Shown in pieces: positions 11,840 to 23,070 of a DNA stretch of 64,000 bases (positions are counted from its first letter, which is position 1; every line of letters begins with the position of its first letter). The DNA lies in NCBI GenBank assembly GCA_958450365.1, contig CAUEEP010000915.1, positions 1,244,501 through 1,308,500 on the forward strand, given 5' to 3'. This DNA is from Mesorhabditis belari (Eukaryota; Nematoda; Chromadorea; Rhabditida; Rhabditidae). The notes under the pieces are model-generated. The model was not told the DNA's origin, did no database searches, and was given only the letters and a program-made list of their open reading frames with translations. A program made the position numbers and the translations under genes.

Positions 11840-14235
11840 CTACATATTCCTCCCAGAATATGCAGTTTTTTCTCTTTCAACACTTTGCTGATTTTCTGTG
11901 CAAAAGAACAACACCTTGTGTATAGCATAAGTCTCCATATCTGGCCATGTCAATCGGCTTGTCACATAGAGCCAAGTAATGTTTAGAAAATGATTTCCAC
12001 AATGGAATAATGATATTAGCACTATTGCTTTTGTCGCTCGAAGCATTTCCTGTTGTCGATATCGATAATTGAGATCTCGATATTGTCCGTTCAAATGCTC
12101 TCTAAAAAACTCTCTTTAATTTCTACAAAACATGTTTTTTGAATAGGAAATGAAAACTTTTAAAGATCAGATAAAGTTATTATAAAATTCTAGTACAATT
12201 TACTGAGAAAAATGTATGCTTTGATCAATTTAGAGAAAAATTACCTTAGTCTTCTTTTTGTTAACCATCGAACAAATAATAAAAGAGCGATAGCCAATAA
12301 ATTGGCCGGGAAATCGATAGAGATTACGTCAAAGATATTCAAGACTTTTTGATTAAGAAGTGAACAATATGAGACATAGATTGGATTTGAAGGAACAGTG
12401 ATGAAGGCATAGTTGAAGTTTTGGAAGAAAGTGATCAAAAAGGAGACCCACTAAAAGGAATAGTTAGGTGAGAATGGGTTTCGAAAGTCAGAAACCAGCC
12501 AAGTTAATCTAGAGTCAGTCAGACTTGGCTTTGACTTCAGCTCAGTGCACACTAACCACAGCCAGGCTGTTGGAAAGCCATAGCCAGGCTGAATCGGCTG
12601 ATTGTTAGCTTGTCATTGTGGCTCTATCTATTCAAGCACTTACCATAAGCACTGTTAGAATCATTCCCAATATCGGGAAGTTAATCCTTTCAATAAGATT
12701 TGGTACAAAAAAGGTGATAATCCGTTCTAAACAAAACGCCGGATACGCCCAAACACTCATGAATTGAGCTCGAACATTGATCACTTGACTTGCTTGACAA
12801 TATTGAAACACTTCGACAAGGCTGCAGGGATCCTGAAACAATTTGAAAAGTCAAAAGAGATAAACTCACCCCAGAGAAGATTTTTCTTAGTTGCCGGATT
12901 GATCGGAAAGTTACTAGAGTGGCTTTTATAATCATTCCAAGAAATAAGCTCATTACAATGATTCGTCCATTGGTGTTGAAAATCTAAATGGGAATTTGAT
13001 TTAGACGAATAGTTAACATACAGTACTGGAGAATGAAATAACATGTTTGAAAAACGATCGTCACTTTCGCGCGTCTGTAACTCCATTGTCTTTGAGTTTA
13101 AACTATTAGTGTTATACATTTTCTGAAAGCTCTTTTCAATGGCTACACAATGGTAATATTAATATTTAGAAATACGGTAAAGACAAGGGAGTTACAGACG
13201 CGCGAAAGTGACGATCTTTTTTCAAATATGATATTTCATTGTCCAGTAGTGTATCTACAACCAAATTTTAAGTTAGAAAACCAGGCTTTTTCTCTGAAAA
13301 GTGGTCTTTTGACCAAAAAAAGTCAGTTTCAAAAAGATTTTCATATCAAAAAAAGTTTTGTGGGAAGCTGGTGTATCCGACACAAAAACGTTGGCTTTTT
13401 CTGCCACTTTGAGCGCACTTTGAAGCACTTTTAACGATTAAACGACCAATAAAAGAGATGGAAAGTGCACATCGATGCGATCATTTTACAGCAACATCTA
13501 CACAAAGAAATGAAGGCTGTGAAACGTCTGTAGTAAGGCATAAGGCCATATCCTGGTGGAAACGAGATTCGTGTCTTTGTAGCTCATTGGTAGAGCGTTC
13601 GCCTGGTAAGCTAGAGATCGTGGGTTCGAATCCCGGCACCGATCATCTTTTGGATTCCAACCTATAAAAGGATTGGCGAGTCTAACTCCGTCGTGCCAAA
13701 ATATGTGTTTTAAAAGGGTTTTGAATATATTGATGAAGAGAAATGAGGGAAAAGGCAAGATATTCAAAAGACTGGCTTTTTTGGCAAAAAGACCATGAAA
13801 TTTTGGTCTTCAAATTTCTTCATGAAATTCAAAAGACTACGTTTCAACTGAAGTCAATTAGTGGATCAGATTAACCTGATCAGACAGTGTGAATGAGTGA
13901 ATTGCTTTTCACAAGAACTCAATGCCCAAATGTTGGCAATGAATTAAAAAGAGAAGTACATTGGCTTTGATTTCATTTACCGTAGATATTCAAATATGTT
14001 GTCTTTAGAAGTTTCTTTATTCTTCTTTACTTTGAAGTTTCAAGTATTTGGTTGAAACCAATTATCATAGAAATCGACAGCTTCAAGAACTCACATGCTT
14101 CCTTGCTAGCGCATAAATAACAATCGAACTCAGAACAGTGCCAGTGCAATTCAAAACGATGAACAACATATTAATGAATGGTTGAAACCAATTATCATAG
14201 ATATCGACAGCTTCCAGACAAAGCTTTTGATCCAT
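11840..14235 (-). CDS. Serpentine chemoreceptor GPCR (Sra-superfamily type)
   Basis: Predicted seven-TM receptor of the nematode chemosensory kind. Five exons on the minus strand keep phase: 14235-14095, 12983-12870, 12832-12644, 12450-12245, 12101-11840, giving 303 residues. TM1 is in exon 1 (FINMLFIVLNCTGTVL), TM2 in exon 2. Exon 3 carries the FCLERIITFF segment matching the ERxxAT-like motif that follows TM3 in this superfamily. Exon 4 holds TM4-TM5. Exon 5 has the basic loop LNYRYRQQEMLRATKA and TM6. The C-terminus is short and its TM7 weak, ending within 90 bp of MITE B1, so the 3' end may be truncated. Intron 1 (12984-14094) contains MITE H1, a tRNA-like sequence and a 44-bp partial copy of exon 1 (14051-14094). 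Subfamily (sre, srb, srab) cannot be fixed by eye. Confidence 0.75.
13019..13252. mobile_element. MITE family H, palindromic copy H1
   Basis: A near-perfect palindrome with ends CAGTACTGG..CCAGTAGTG and the inner block GTCACTTTCGCGCGTCTG on both arms. The same element at 50038-50273 has a paralogous empty site in the window that proves TA insertion. Confidence 0.9.
13571..13646 (+). repeat. tRNA-like sequence, Thr(GGT)-like anticodon loop
   Basis: A-box TAGCTCATTGGTAGAGCG and B-box GGGTTCGAATCCC are both good. The loop CTGGTAA would give anticodon GGT. The anticodon stem has one mismatch and the acceptor stem at least two, so it looks like a pseudogene or SINE head rather than an active tRNA gene. 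Confidence 0.45.
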
Positions 14236-14910
14236 CAGATAGATTTGAAAAAGAACCAAACTTCAAAAAGTGAACGACACGACACAACAAAATTTCATTT
14301 TCTTTTGTTTTCCGATTCATCTCCCTAGAGCTCTGTAAAGTTTGATTTGTCCGTGTTTTTACAGCACTCTGTTCTTTTTAAAAATGATCTCGAATGGTAA
14401 TTGGATCAAAAAAAGACAGATTCTTGAAGTGATTGAAAGATTAAAAAGCATGAATCCAATCATAAATCTGCCTTGATTATTTATTTGAACCCGGGCGCTG
14501 ATTAATAGTTCATAATGACGTCAGGAAACTGATTGAGATCTCCACTTGAAAGGGATAAATGCTTGAAGACTCGATACTAATGTCTTCTTGGTGGATTGCT
14601 GACGTCTGAATGTCTAATTTGATTAAAGTTGGAGTCCAAATTGAGATCGAATCTCACTAATAATTAATTTAATAGATGCAAGCTTTAGGAAGAATACAGC
14701 CTAAGGCCAAAATTGTTTCCAAAAATTTGGACAAAGTTATCGGCGAATCGATTGACGTTATTCATTTTATTGACTATACTTGGAACTCGGGTTTAAGTCG
14801 TCTAAACTTTTAAATAAACTCAAGAACTTATTAGCCAATCTTGGAGATTCTTATCTTTCAAATGATGCTTTTAGTTTTAGGGTTTTAGGAAATTCACAGT
14901 AACCTAGATA

Positions 14911-15529
14911 TACCGTATTCTCTCTAATACTATTGGGTTGGGGAGAATGAGTCGGCGCCGAAAATCAAAGAAATTTCTAAAACTTATAGCAGACTTTGTC
15001 AAATGATATGCGTTTGATATCCGTAGAAGGGTAACTAATTCTCTACAAAATAATATTTAAAAGAGAACTCAAACAGCGCCTCAACTCAACAGAAGACCAT
15101 TTTTTCACAAAATCGATAAACTGTCATCTAGAGTAAACGGTTGGAGGGATCTTTCTGAAAATTTGGTAACTTATGTAATTGAGTGTGCTCTATCTTTTTT
15201 TATATAAACACCAAAGGAGGTTTATGTGGAAGAAACTGTTCAAGCAATGAGTCGGACTTTTTGTCATTTTGATTAGCTGTGTTTGGGAATCCATAAAATC
15301 CCAAAAAAAGAAAAGCTTTGTGGAATCTCTCAAAAGCCATTTTGTAAAGAAATAGTGGACCATTTTGATGAAACAAAACGTGTATTTAAAGAAGGTTTTA
15401 TGGGTGCAAAAAGTTTCTTTAAATTTCGGCGCCGACTCATTCTCCCCAACCCAATACTACGATTTTTTCAACCCCCTCCTGGACCGCAATACTATTAGAG
15501 AGTGCACTACTATTAGAGAGAATACGGTA
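14911..15529. mobile_element. MITE family E, copy E1, split by MITE B2
   Basis: Ends are TACCGTATTCTCTCTAATAC and the complement ending AGAGAATACGGTA. The interior is interrupted by a complete family B element at 14931-15456, showing that B transposed after E1 was in place. The remaining E sequence includes the CCTGGACCGCAATACTATTA stretch also seen in E2. Confidence 0.85.
14931..15456. mobile_element. MITE family B, copy B2 nested in E1
   Basis: A 526-bp element closely related to B1 over its full length, with the same TATTGGGTTGGGGAGAATGA ends. Conserved internal blocks include CAAATGATATGCGTTTGATA. No protein-coding capacity. Confidence 0.9.
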
Positions 15530-15629
15530 AATATTTTAGTGCTAGCTCATTTCTGTAAATCATTTCCCCTTCTTTGAGAAAAGCAACCCAATTTTGTAAC
15601 CCAATTGTGCCTTAGACTCAACAAAATGA

Positions 15630-15905
15630 ATAGCTCCGATCGATTCCCCGACCCAGAAAAATCTCCATCTACAAATTTACAGCTCAATATCTGGCGATTG
15701 TTCTTTGTTCCTTGTTCGGCCGCGTAATCGCTCTCCATATGGCAAATGACTCTAGTATAAAGTGCTTTCCTTTTGGAATCCATTGTACTAAGATAATACA
15801 ACTTGTTACAAACTTTACATCCTTTTAAACCAAGATAATTTCGTTTTAGTGAGAAGCGTTTCGAATTCGATTTCTCCTCCATTAAGCTCTTCAATCAACA
15901 TCAGC
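15630..15905 (-). pseudogene. Possible gene fragment, two exons, unknown product
   Basis: Two minus-strand frames can be joined across a 43-bp GT..AG interval (GTTTAAAAG to ATCTTAG). The upstream part begins with MLIEELNGGEIEFETLL and the downstream part reads MDSKRKALYTRVICHMESD. The frame then meets a possible donor near 15680 and is followed within about 100 bp by the MITE complex E1/B2. I recognise no family and no other exon, so it may be a remnant of a gene broken by the insertions, or not a gene. Confidence 0.3.
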
Positions 15906-16763
15906 TCTTTGTTAAAGATCTTCAAAGCTATAATTCAGATTGAAAAACCTTTACAATCTGGATAGAATTTAAGGTAAATAAAGTTTTATGCAAGCATCTC
16001 AGCCTTGAATAGCTGATATATCGATTTAGTTTTGTTATGGCCTTTTGTTTTGGCCCCTAAATGCAAACAGTTTTTTGAAAATCTTCTTAAAACAACTCAC
16101 TTTGTCAAGAAATATCCGTTTTCAAGGCTTTTCCCCCACTTATTTTCTCACTTTTTCCGCAAAAGTTGAGGAAAATCTCCGATTTTTTCCATTGTGTATT
16201 GTGGTTTCGATGGAAAGGAAAAAGGGGAAAAAGAAAAAGGTAAAAAGAGACAAAACTTCGATTTACGATCGTTCTTTTCTCTCTCATTTACACGAAATTT
16301 TTCAAAACAAAAAACTCAAGCAAATTTCGGAAGAAGGGGAAATTTTTGTGGGTTTTCGTGAATGGCATTTGTAACCTGTTAGCTCGAAACTTTCCTCAGA
16401 GATCCCCGACTCGCCCACCAACCTTGGAATCATTTTTTTTTTATTCTAAACTATTCAACTACAAGATTTTCGAGTTAGCACAAATTATTTACTGCTTGAC
16501 CTTGGATTGCACTTGCAAGTGACAGCGCTGGCCACAGTTCAACCGAATAGTTAGCCGATCTTCAATCCGCTGACCTTGTTGAACCTTTTTCTCAAAAACT
16601 TCTTCAAAAAACATTCCTGAGATTTCTTGCTCTGACCTCACTTGGATTTGCGATTCAACTCAGCGAAATTCTCGGTGAGAAAACTTTACTTAAAAGTACC
16701 CACTTAAAGGAAAAAGTGAGAGATTGAACGCATTTGGTCAGACACACACATAGACTTTTTCTC

Positions 16764-16777
16764 GGATATATAAAAAG
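16764..16777 (+). promoter_or_regulatory. TATA-like box upstream of the CAP gene
   Basis: GATATATAAAAAG lies about 265 bp upstream of the CAP start codon, followed by a GC-richer ACACGCGCCGTGTGC palindromic patch about 12 bp downstream. The position relative to a transcription start cannot be verified. Confidence 0.4.
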
Positions 16778-17029
16778 AGAACACGCGCCGTGTGCTTGAG
16801 TCCGATCGAATCAGAACGACCCCTTCTTGGATACTTTTTTTCTGAACAAAATCAAGACTATCTCTTTTTGATAGTTTTTTTTTGTGTTCACACCATCATT
16901 TTATCATTTCTTGAACGGCCTTTCAAGCAAAAGGAAGTATTTCTTGAGTTGGATCTTTTTTAAAATAGAGAAAAGCGATTATCTCCGATTTTTGAGAGAT
17001 TTGTTCGGCAGCTTTCAATTTTCTATTGA

Positions 17030-20000
17030 ATGTGGACAATGAGGTGGATATTTATGCTGGCTTTGATTGCTGAGATGCACACAAAGGTTTGTCAATCTGA
17101 TTGTCAATCTGATTTTAGAAGTTTCACTCTTAAACTAAACAAAGAATCACCTCATAAAGTTATCACAAAGTTTACTCTTTAACATTGAATCGCAAAATCT
17201 GAGTTATAAAAGTTGAAATGTAAACTTGAATAACAAGTACACCTTTACTTTTACATCAATTCCTTTTTTGATTCCTTTTTCGATTCATTTCTTTCAATGT
17301 AATTGTAAAATTGAAATCCTCAAGTGATTTAAAATCTTAACTCTTCTTTTACCCTCAAAATTTTTCGAGTTTAATTTATAGTTTTCTGCGTGGTTTTTAT
17401 AAAATCCTACAGAATCAGTGAATCAAAATAGGTGACAAAACAAAACACAAACGCTTTTGCAGAGATTTTGTTCAAAAGTCATTTGATCAAAGGATCAAAA
17501 AACAGAATACTAATTATCTAATCAAAGAATGAGTAATTCTCTTTGAAAAATCAATTATTTAACTTGTAACATGGGCTGATTAAAGGAATAAACTCTGAGA
17601 AAACTAAACTAAACCATTAACGACTAAATTTACTGATTATTTGTACAATTGAATAATCAATTTAATCGATAATCTTAATCAATTTAATCGATAATCTTAA
17701 ATTTATCTAATCCTTTAGCTAATTCTTTTAGGAAACTTCTTTACTTGATGATGTTAAGCTGACAGTTGGAGATGTGATCTTGAGTGGATTGGATTTGGAT
17801 GAGAACTCGAATCAGACAAGAACTCAAATCTCAACAACTGGAACTATAAGCTCAACGTCAACAACAACATCAACAAGTGCTGCTACAACAGAAATCCCAA
17901 CAGCTTCAACTACAGCTGAAAGAACAACAGAAACTGTCATACTCCATGAGAAGATTGAAGTAAAGAAAGAGAAAGGAGCTGAAGAATTTGTTGGACTAAC
18001 AACGGCAACAAAAACTCCAACTACAACAACAGAAGCAACAACAACAGAAGCAACAACAACCACAACTGAACCACCACCAATGACATTCCCAATCAATCCA
18101 CACCCACCACTACCATCAGAAACAAAGTCAAACTCAAGTTTAGCTGAAGAAGTCGTTCAACTCGATGCATCAAAAGGGAAACAGGTATTTTAACGATCAA
18201 CTAATTTAATTAACGTAACATTTTAACTATTGACTCTTATTAAAAACAAAACTTCTGTAAACTTCTGTAAACTTCTTTAAACTTTTTGTATTCTGAAGGG
18301 AACTTTGGTTTTCAGATAATCAAGCACAAAAATGAGTCGACGGGTATCGCTTGGATTAGAATGAGTGACGTGGAAAGTGCTTTTAAGACTGAGAAAGGAG
18401 ATGGAGTGAAGGATATTGAAGGTTTGTGATATTGGAAGGTAATTGTAGGAAGTTTAGTCTGGGTAAACTGTTAACGATATTTAATTTTTATATTTAGTAA
18501 CTGTAGAAGGCAAAAACTATAGAAGTTTAGCCTGGGTAACCTTTTAATGATATTGAATTTTGATCTAAACCTCTCTATTCTGTTTATGAGTTGATTTTGG
18601 TTCTAAGCAACTTCAAGAATCTACTAATCGCTCTACTTTAGCAAATACTTTAGCTCTACTTTTTATTTCTCTTAAGAAATATTTTAACAAATTCTAGTAA
18701 AGTAAGTACTGTCTTTTTTTTTCGTTTTCCCTCTTTGCTAACCTCGAAACGATTTGGTTGAGAGAATTTTTGAGGGAGAAAGTCCATCGTTGAGTGGATG
18801 CACTTTTCTCCCTCAAAATGTACATCCCAACAAATAATCTACTTCTTAAATCATTTGTGAAAAATGGGATGAAACCGGAAAATGAATTTGGCCAAAAGAA
18901 AACAAAAGTATAGTAGCTTTTCATTTAGAAATGGAGGATCTGTGCCCAGATACGGTGAATGGAATCTCAAACGAGGCACGCTTGGCTGTAGTGGATTTTC
19001 ACAATCGAATGAGGTAAGGAGAAAGGAGATTACTGGAATTTTACGATTGTACGATTGTTAATCATTCCTACTTTTAGGACACGACTTGCTAAAGGACAAC
19101 AAAGAGATAAGCGCTCAATTTTTGCTCCTCCAGCCAAGGATCTCTTGAAAATGGTTTGTTTAATTCTTACAGTGAGATAGAACAAATTGGCTTAATAACT
19201 TAAAAACTAAATTAAGAAAAAAAAGATAATTTTTCGCGATTGTCATAGCAAACAAAGAAAACTTTTAAATTTTAGATGTACGATTGTGATATCGAAGCTA
19301 ATGCTCAATCTTGGGCTGATGCTTGTAAACACAGGTGAATTCAGCAAGCCAATTTCTCTAAACCCAAACTTTAGACACACCGACGCTTACACAAGAAGAA
19401 AACTAGATATTGGAGAAAATTTGGCTTGGATCCCAGGAAATAGAAGTGACACAGAACACGCTACTTTTGTGAGTAATTGATATTCGCTCTTCAGATTTAC
19501 TATAGACGTCTGTCCGTCTGTCCAAGCCTTTTCTCAGCCTTGTTTTGACCAATAAAACTTCTTTAGAAAACCTTAGGATTTATTGTAGTTGTGCCATTTC
19601 AAATCAAAAATTTTAAAAGAAATCGAATGGCAGCAAGGTGGGCCGAACCATGGCCCAGCGGGTGGCAAACAAACGCGCTCCCATCTAAGCCACAGCGACA
19701 GATGCTCTGGGTCGCGAATAATCAAAGAATAAACCATTTCAGTCGAGTTTCCTTTGGTGGCGTGAGGTGGAGAGCATCGGAATCGGAAATGACACGACTT
19801 TTTTGTACGACTTCTTGAAACAAGGATTAGGGCATTATACACAGGTAAATTATTGATAAAATCATTTTTATAATCTTTAACTAGAAAAAAAAACTATAAC
19901 AATCAAACTAATCAGTGTAAAGTTAGTGAAGAAAAAAAGACTGTTTCAGATGGCTTGGCATGGATCTTTCCGATTGGGTTGCGGAATGAATCAGTGCAAT

Positions 20001-20231
20001 GATTGGATGTATGTCGTGTGTCAGTACACACCAAGGTTGAAATCAAGAATCTTCTTTGCAAATCAAATTTACAGAGGTAATGGACCTGAGGGCAGAAAAA
20101 TCTATACAATCGGTGATCCTTGTCAAAAAGATGATGATTGTCCGGGAAGAACGAAATGTCTTCAAGATGAAGCTCTTTGTGAAGTCCCTTCGCATACGAT
20201 TAAGAGAAAGCGGAGATCAAATTTTAAATAG
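17030..20231 (+). CDS. Secreted CAP/SCP protein with Thr-rich mucin-like N-terminus
   Basis: An extracellular cysteine-rich CAP-superfamily protein (family that includes nematode ASP/VAL proteins). Ten exons in phase: 17030-17086, 17732-18184, 18316-18421, 18929-19013, 19078-19153, 19276-19334, 19375-19468, 19743-19844, 19950-20035, 20075-20231, giving 424 residues. Exon 1 encodes a signal peptide (WIFMLALIAEMHT). Exon 2 is a 151-residue stretch rich in Thr, Ser, Ala and Pro, a likely O-glycosylated stalk. The CAP domain starts VVDFHNRMR, continues through YDCDIEANAQSWADAC, HTDAYTRRKLDIGENLAW and GLGHYTQMAW, and ends VVCQYTP. The tail CQKDDDCPGRTKC resembles the usual hinge. The last intron is only 39 bp and 3n long, so retention would stay in frame; removal gives the conserved QYTPRGN junction. 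Intron 7 contains an inverted SINE-2. AATAAA lies 30 bp past the stop. Confidence 0.93.
19498..19716 (-). repeat. SINE-2 copy, inverted, in CAP intron 7
   Basis: Read on the minus strand, a tRNA-like head (GTGGCTTAGATGGGAGCGC and GGTTCGGCCCACC) is followed by the body block GGCACAACTACAATAAATCC and the tail GGACAGACGGACAGACGTC..TATAGTA, the same order as at 10915-11196. It lies wholly between the splice sites. Confidence 0.7.
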
Positions 20232-20402
20232 ATTATTCAATTATTTAATTTCATTTGTGTAAATAAAATGTTTTTGGTATAAAGTACAGTTACAGAATAC
20301 ATTTACAACCAAAAATATTGGGTTGGGGAATTGAATAAAGAGCAGAGTCAACAATTGCTAAAAGCAACTTGTCAAATGTATTTCTTTCTAAATAACTAAA
20401 TA

Positions 20403-21453
20403 AAAGATCGTAAAGTTTTAACAAGATTTAGATAGCTTAGAACATCGGCTTTCAGAAAATCTTAGTTTTATCAAAAGTTATCAACAAAAAACTTCACTAA
20501 AATATTGGGTTGGTGAATTGAGAACTGCGGGCTATTGTCATATGTGACAGTTTGAGCACTTTCTTCAAAAGAAACCCATTTTGGTGTCAATGGAAAAGTT
20601 GTAGAGAATCAAAAATCAAGCTTATATCCAAATTTTCAGAACGATTCAAAAACTGGTTTTCAAGAAATGCCAAATTGACAAATTTTCACAAAACTTGCAT
20701 TTTAAGCAAAACTACTAAGTGTATCTTTTTAGAAATTTGGCTATAAGCCTAATTTTTGATTCTCTACAACTTTTCTATTGACACCAAAATGGGTTTCTTT
20801 TGAAGAAAGTGCTCAAACTGGGACATCTCCAGTCCTCCATTTTTGAGTCTCACACTTGTCTCACACACAAACCAAGATCCTACTACGAAAGAGGAATCCG
20901 CAAATTGCCTGTAAAATGGGTAGAAGTCGTCAATAATAATGGAAATTATTTGGAATGAATTGATGGTTTTCTGTTGAATAAATTTTAGTTCAAAGTCCCG
21001 CAGTTTTCAATTCACCAACCCAATATTAAAACATAACTTGAAGAAAGTGCCCCCCCGCCTGTTATTGCGTAAGATCCGAATGTTCTAATAAGTTAAAATT
21101 TCCGACGATATGTGAAATAAAACAAGCATTCCTGAGACTATTGAAATTTTATAGATTGTCACAAAAAATATAACAGTTGGTAGCTATAAAGTTATCACAA
21201 ACCTGGACAAGTTTTAAGCTAGAGTCGATATAAGGACTCCATTTGTAACCATGACTGAAGTTTTTTAACCTCTCTTACTATTAGAAAAATTCTCGATAAT
21301 CAATCGATCAATCTACGCACCTTCAGTTAAACTTTTAATGAAATTACAAGCTTCTAACTGCTTTAAGACTATTTGCATAAGATAAAATTTAATAGAAAGA
21401 GATGTTAGATGAAGAAATTTATCAAATGACCCACATTTTTATGTATTAAACTA
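20403..21453 (+). repeat. Repeat family F, copy 2, interrupted by MITE C1
   Basis: The left part begins GATCGTAAAGTTTTAACAAG and the right part matches 1417-1833 almost base for base. The two halves are separated by C1 at the TA that is intact at about 1112 in the first copy. Confidence 0.85.
20503..21025. mobile_element. MITE family C, copy C1 (523 bp)
   Basis: Terminal inverted repeats TATTGGGTTGGTGAATTGA. The two halves are strongly self-complementary around CTCTACAACTTTTC blocks. It is inserted into repeat F with a TA duplication, shown by the empty site in the first F copy. Confidence 0.93.
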
Positions 21454-21641
21454 CTGAATTGACTCATTTAGTCGCAATTTCTTGGTAAACCATAGCCGTT
21501 CTTTCTCTAATTTACTGTTTACTTCTATGTTTTTAAAAGCTACTACATTAAGGGCAAAAAAGGGTCAATTAGCTTCAATGGTAAGAACAAGTTCTTATTA
21601 TAAACCCTTATTTTAGAGTTGTTTTTCTCATTGTCCTCTGT

Positions 21642-22345
21642 AGATTTCAAATGCTATTGTCGATCCCAGTGAGCAATGAACTTCATCAAGAAGCTTTCTT
21701 TTGCGAGCCTATCGATTTCACAACGATTAATGTGAGGCAAGCACTTTACTCAAAGGGTTGGTTACTTTTCAAGAATTTCTTTAATAAAACTGCTTATGAT
21801 ATTGACGCTAGTACGCTAATGATTAGAAATATGCGGACTTGATGGAATTTGCGAAAACACGAGAGGAGTATATTGATGCAACTGTGGAAAAATTGAAGTT
21901 TGGAATGAATCCGCTTGATTGTAGGCATCAATTCTATTCCTGAATAAATCCAGAATGCATTTTCATGGTTTGTCTGGAGCATTGGAGATCAACGGATGAC
22001 AGGTGTGGCTGCTTTCCCGGATTCGAGTGGAATAAAGTTTCATGTGTTGGTGAGAAAGATTTAAGCACAAATGATCAAAACAAATGCTATGTTTTGGATA
22101 AAACCTTTATATTAAACAACTTTTGAGTCAAACTTGTTTCAATTTTGGACAGAAACGATCGCTAGGATCGAAATTCTTGTCAAACAAATGCAAAAGGCCA
22201 TAATAGTTGGAAATGTGATTGCGATCTTGGATTTAAAGCGATTAGTGTGAATAGTGAACATTTTATGAAGCTTTTTAGGTTGGTGAACAATTGGAAAAGC
22301 GGTTTGTCGATGTAAAAACAAGCTTAAAATCAAAGAGATTTCATC
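21642..22345 (+). pseudogene. Degenerate multi-EGF-module gene fragment
   Basis: Several short frames carry EGF-like spacing but are interrupted by stops and frameshifts. The best pieces are KFGMNPLDCRHQFY, DRCGCFPGFEWNKVSC followed by a plausible GTGAGA donor, and NSCQTNAKG..WKCDCDLGFKA. Adjacent modules in one orientation suggest an extracellular multi-EGF (fibrillin-like) gene. No continuous spliced model is possible. The fragment is bracketed by oppositely oriented F+C complexes, which may have carried or trapped it. Confidence 0.55.
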
Positions 22346-22372
22346 AACTGTGTGCTTGAACTTTGTTGGTGC

Positions 22373-22895
22373 TATTAGGTTGGTGAATTGAAAACTGCGG
22401 GACTTTGAACTAAAATTTATTCAACAGAAAACCATCAATTCATTCCAAATAATTTCCATTATTATTGACGACTTCTGCCCATTTTACAGGCAATTTGCGG
22501 ATTCCTCTTTCGTAGTAGGATTTTGGTTTGTGTGTGAGACAAGTGTGAGACTCAAAAATGGAGGACTGGAGATGTCCCAGTTTGAGCACTTTCTTCAAAA
22601 GAAACCCATTTTGGTGTCAATGGAAAAGTTGTAGAGAATCAAAAATTAGGCTTATAGCCAAATTTCCAGAAAGATACACTTAGTAGTTTCGCTTAAAATG
22701 CAAGTTTTGTGAAAATTCGTAAATTTGGCACCTCTTGAAAATCAGTTTTCGAATCGTTCTGAAAATTTGGATATAAGCTTGATTTTTGATTCTCTACAAC
22801 TTTTCCATTGACACCAAAATGGGTTTCTTTTGAAGAAAGTGCTCAAACTGTCAATTATGACAATAGCCCGCAGCTTTCAATTCACCAACCCAATA
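22373..22895. mobile_element. MITE family C, copy C2
   Basis: A 523-bp copy with ends TATTAGGTTGGTGAATTGA and the complement ending CAACCCAATA. It abuts the same F junction sequence (TTTTAGTGAAG, inverted) that flanks C1. Confidence 0.92.
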
Positions 22896-23070
22896 TTTTA
22901 GTGAAGTTTTTTGTTGATAACTTTTGATCAAACTAATATTTTCTGAAAGCCGATGTTCTAAGCTATCTAAATCTTGTTAAAACTTGACGATCTAACAAGT
23001 GCAAGATGCCTATAAATGAGCTGCAAGTTGGCACAGAAAAGTGCCCTCCCCCTGTTATTGCGTAAAATCC
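22896..23070 (-). repeat. Repeat family F left part, inverted
   Basis: On the minus strand this reads GCACTTTTCTGTGCCAACTTG, then GTTTTAACAAGATTTAGATAG and the ACTTCACTAAAA junction, matching 1265-1110 type sequence and the left half at 20403. With C2 it forms a mirror image of the complex at 20403-21025. Confidence 0.8.

Noticed and set aside
13571..13646. Functional tRNA-Thr gene
   Set aside because: Acceptor and anticodon stems have mismatches despite good A and B boxes. Listed as a tRNA-like repeat instead. The same reasoning applies to 10845-10921, 55675-55742 and the loop of element L.
16045..16374. 109-codon plus-strand frame upstream of the CAP gene
   Set aside because: No homology-like motif, Lys-rich low complexity, no splice partners, and it lies in what is probably the CAP promoter region.
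17824..18096. 90-codon minus-strand Val-rich frame
   Set aside because: Antisense shadow of the Thr-rich exon 2 of the CAP gene.
20036..20074. Treating the last 39 bp before the final CAP exon as coding
   Set aside because: It is in frame and open, but has GT..AG borders and splicing gives the conserved CAP ending QYTPRGN; retention would add 13 unusual residues.
21046..21453. Possible gene shared with 1417-1833
   Set aside because: The two stretches are near-identical but full of stops in all frames; they are repeat family F.
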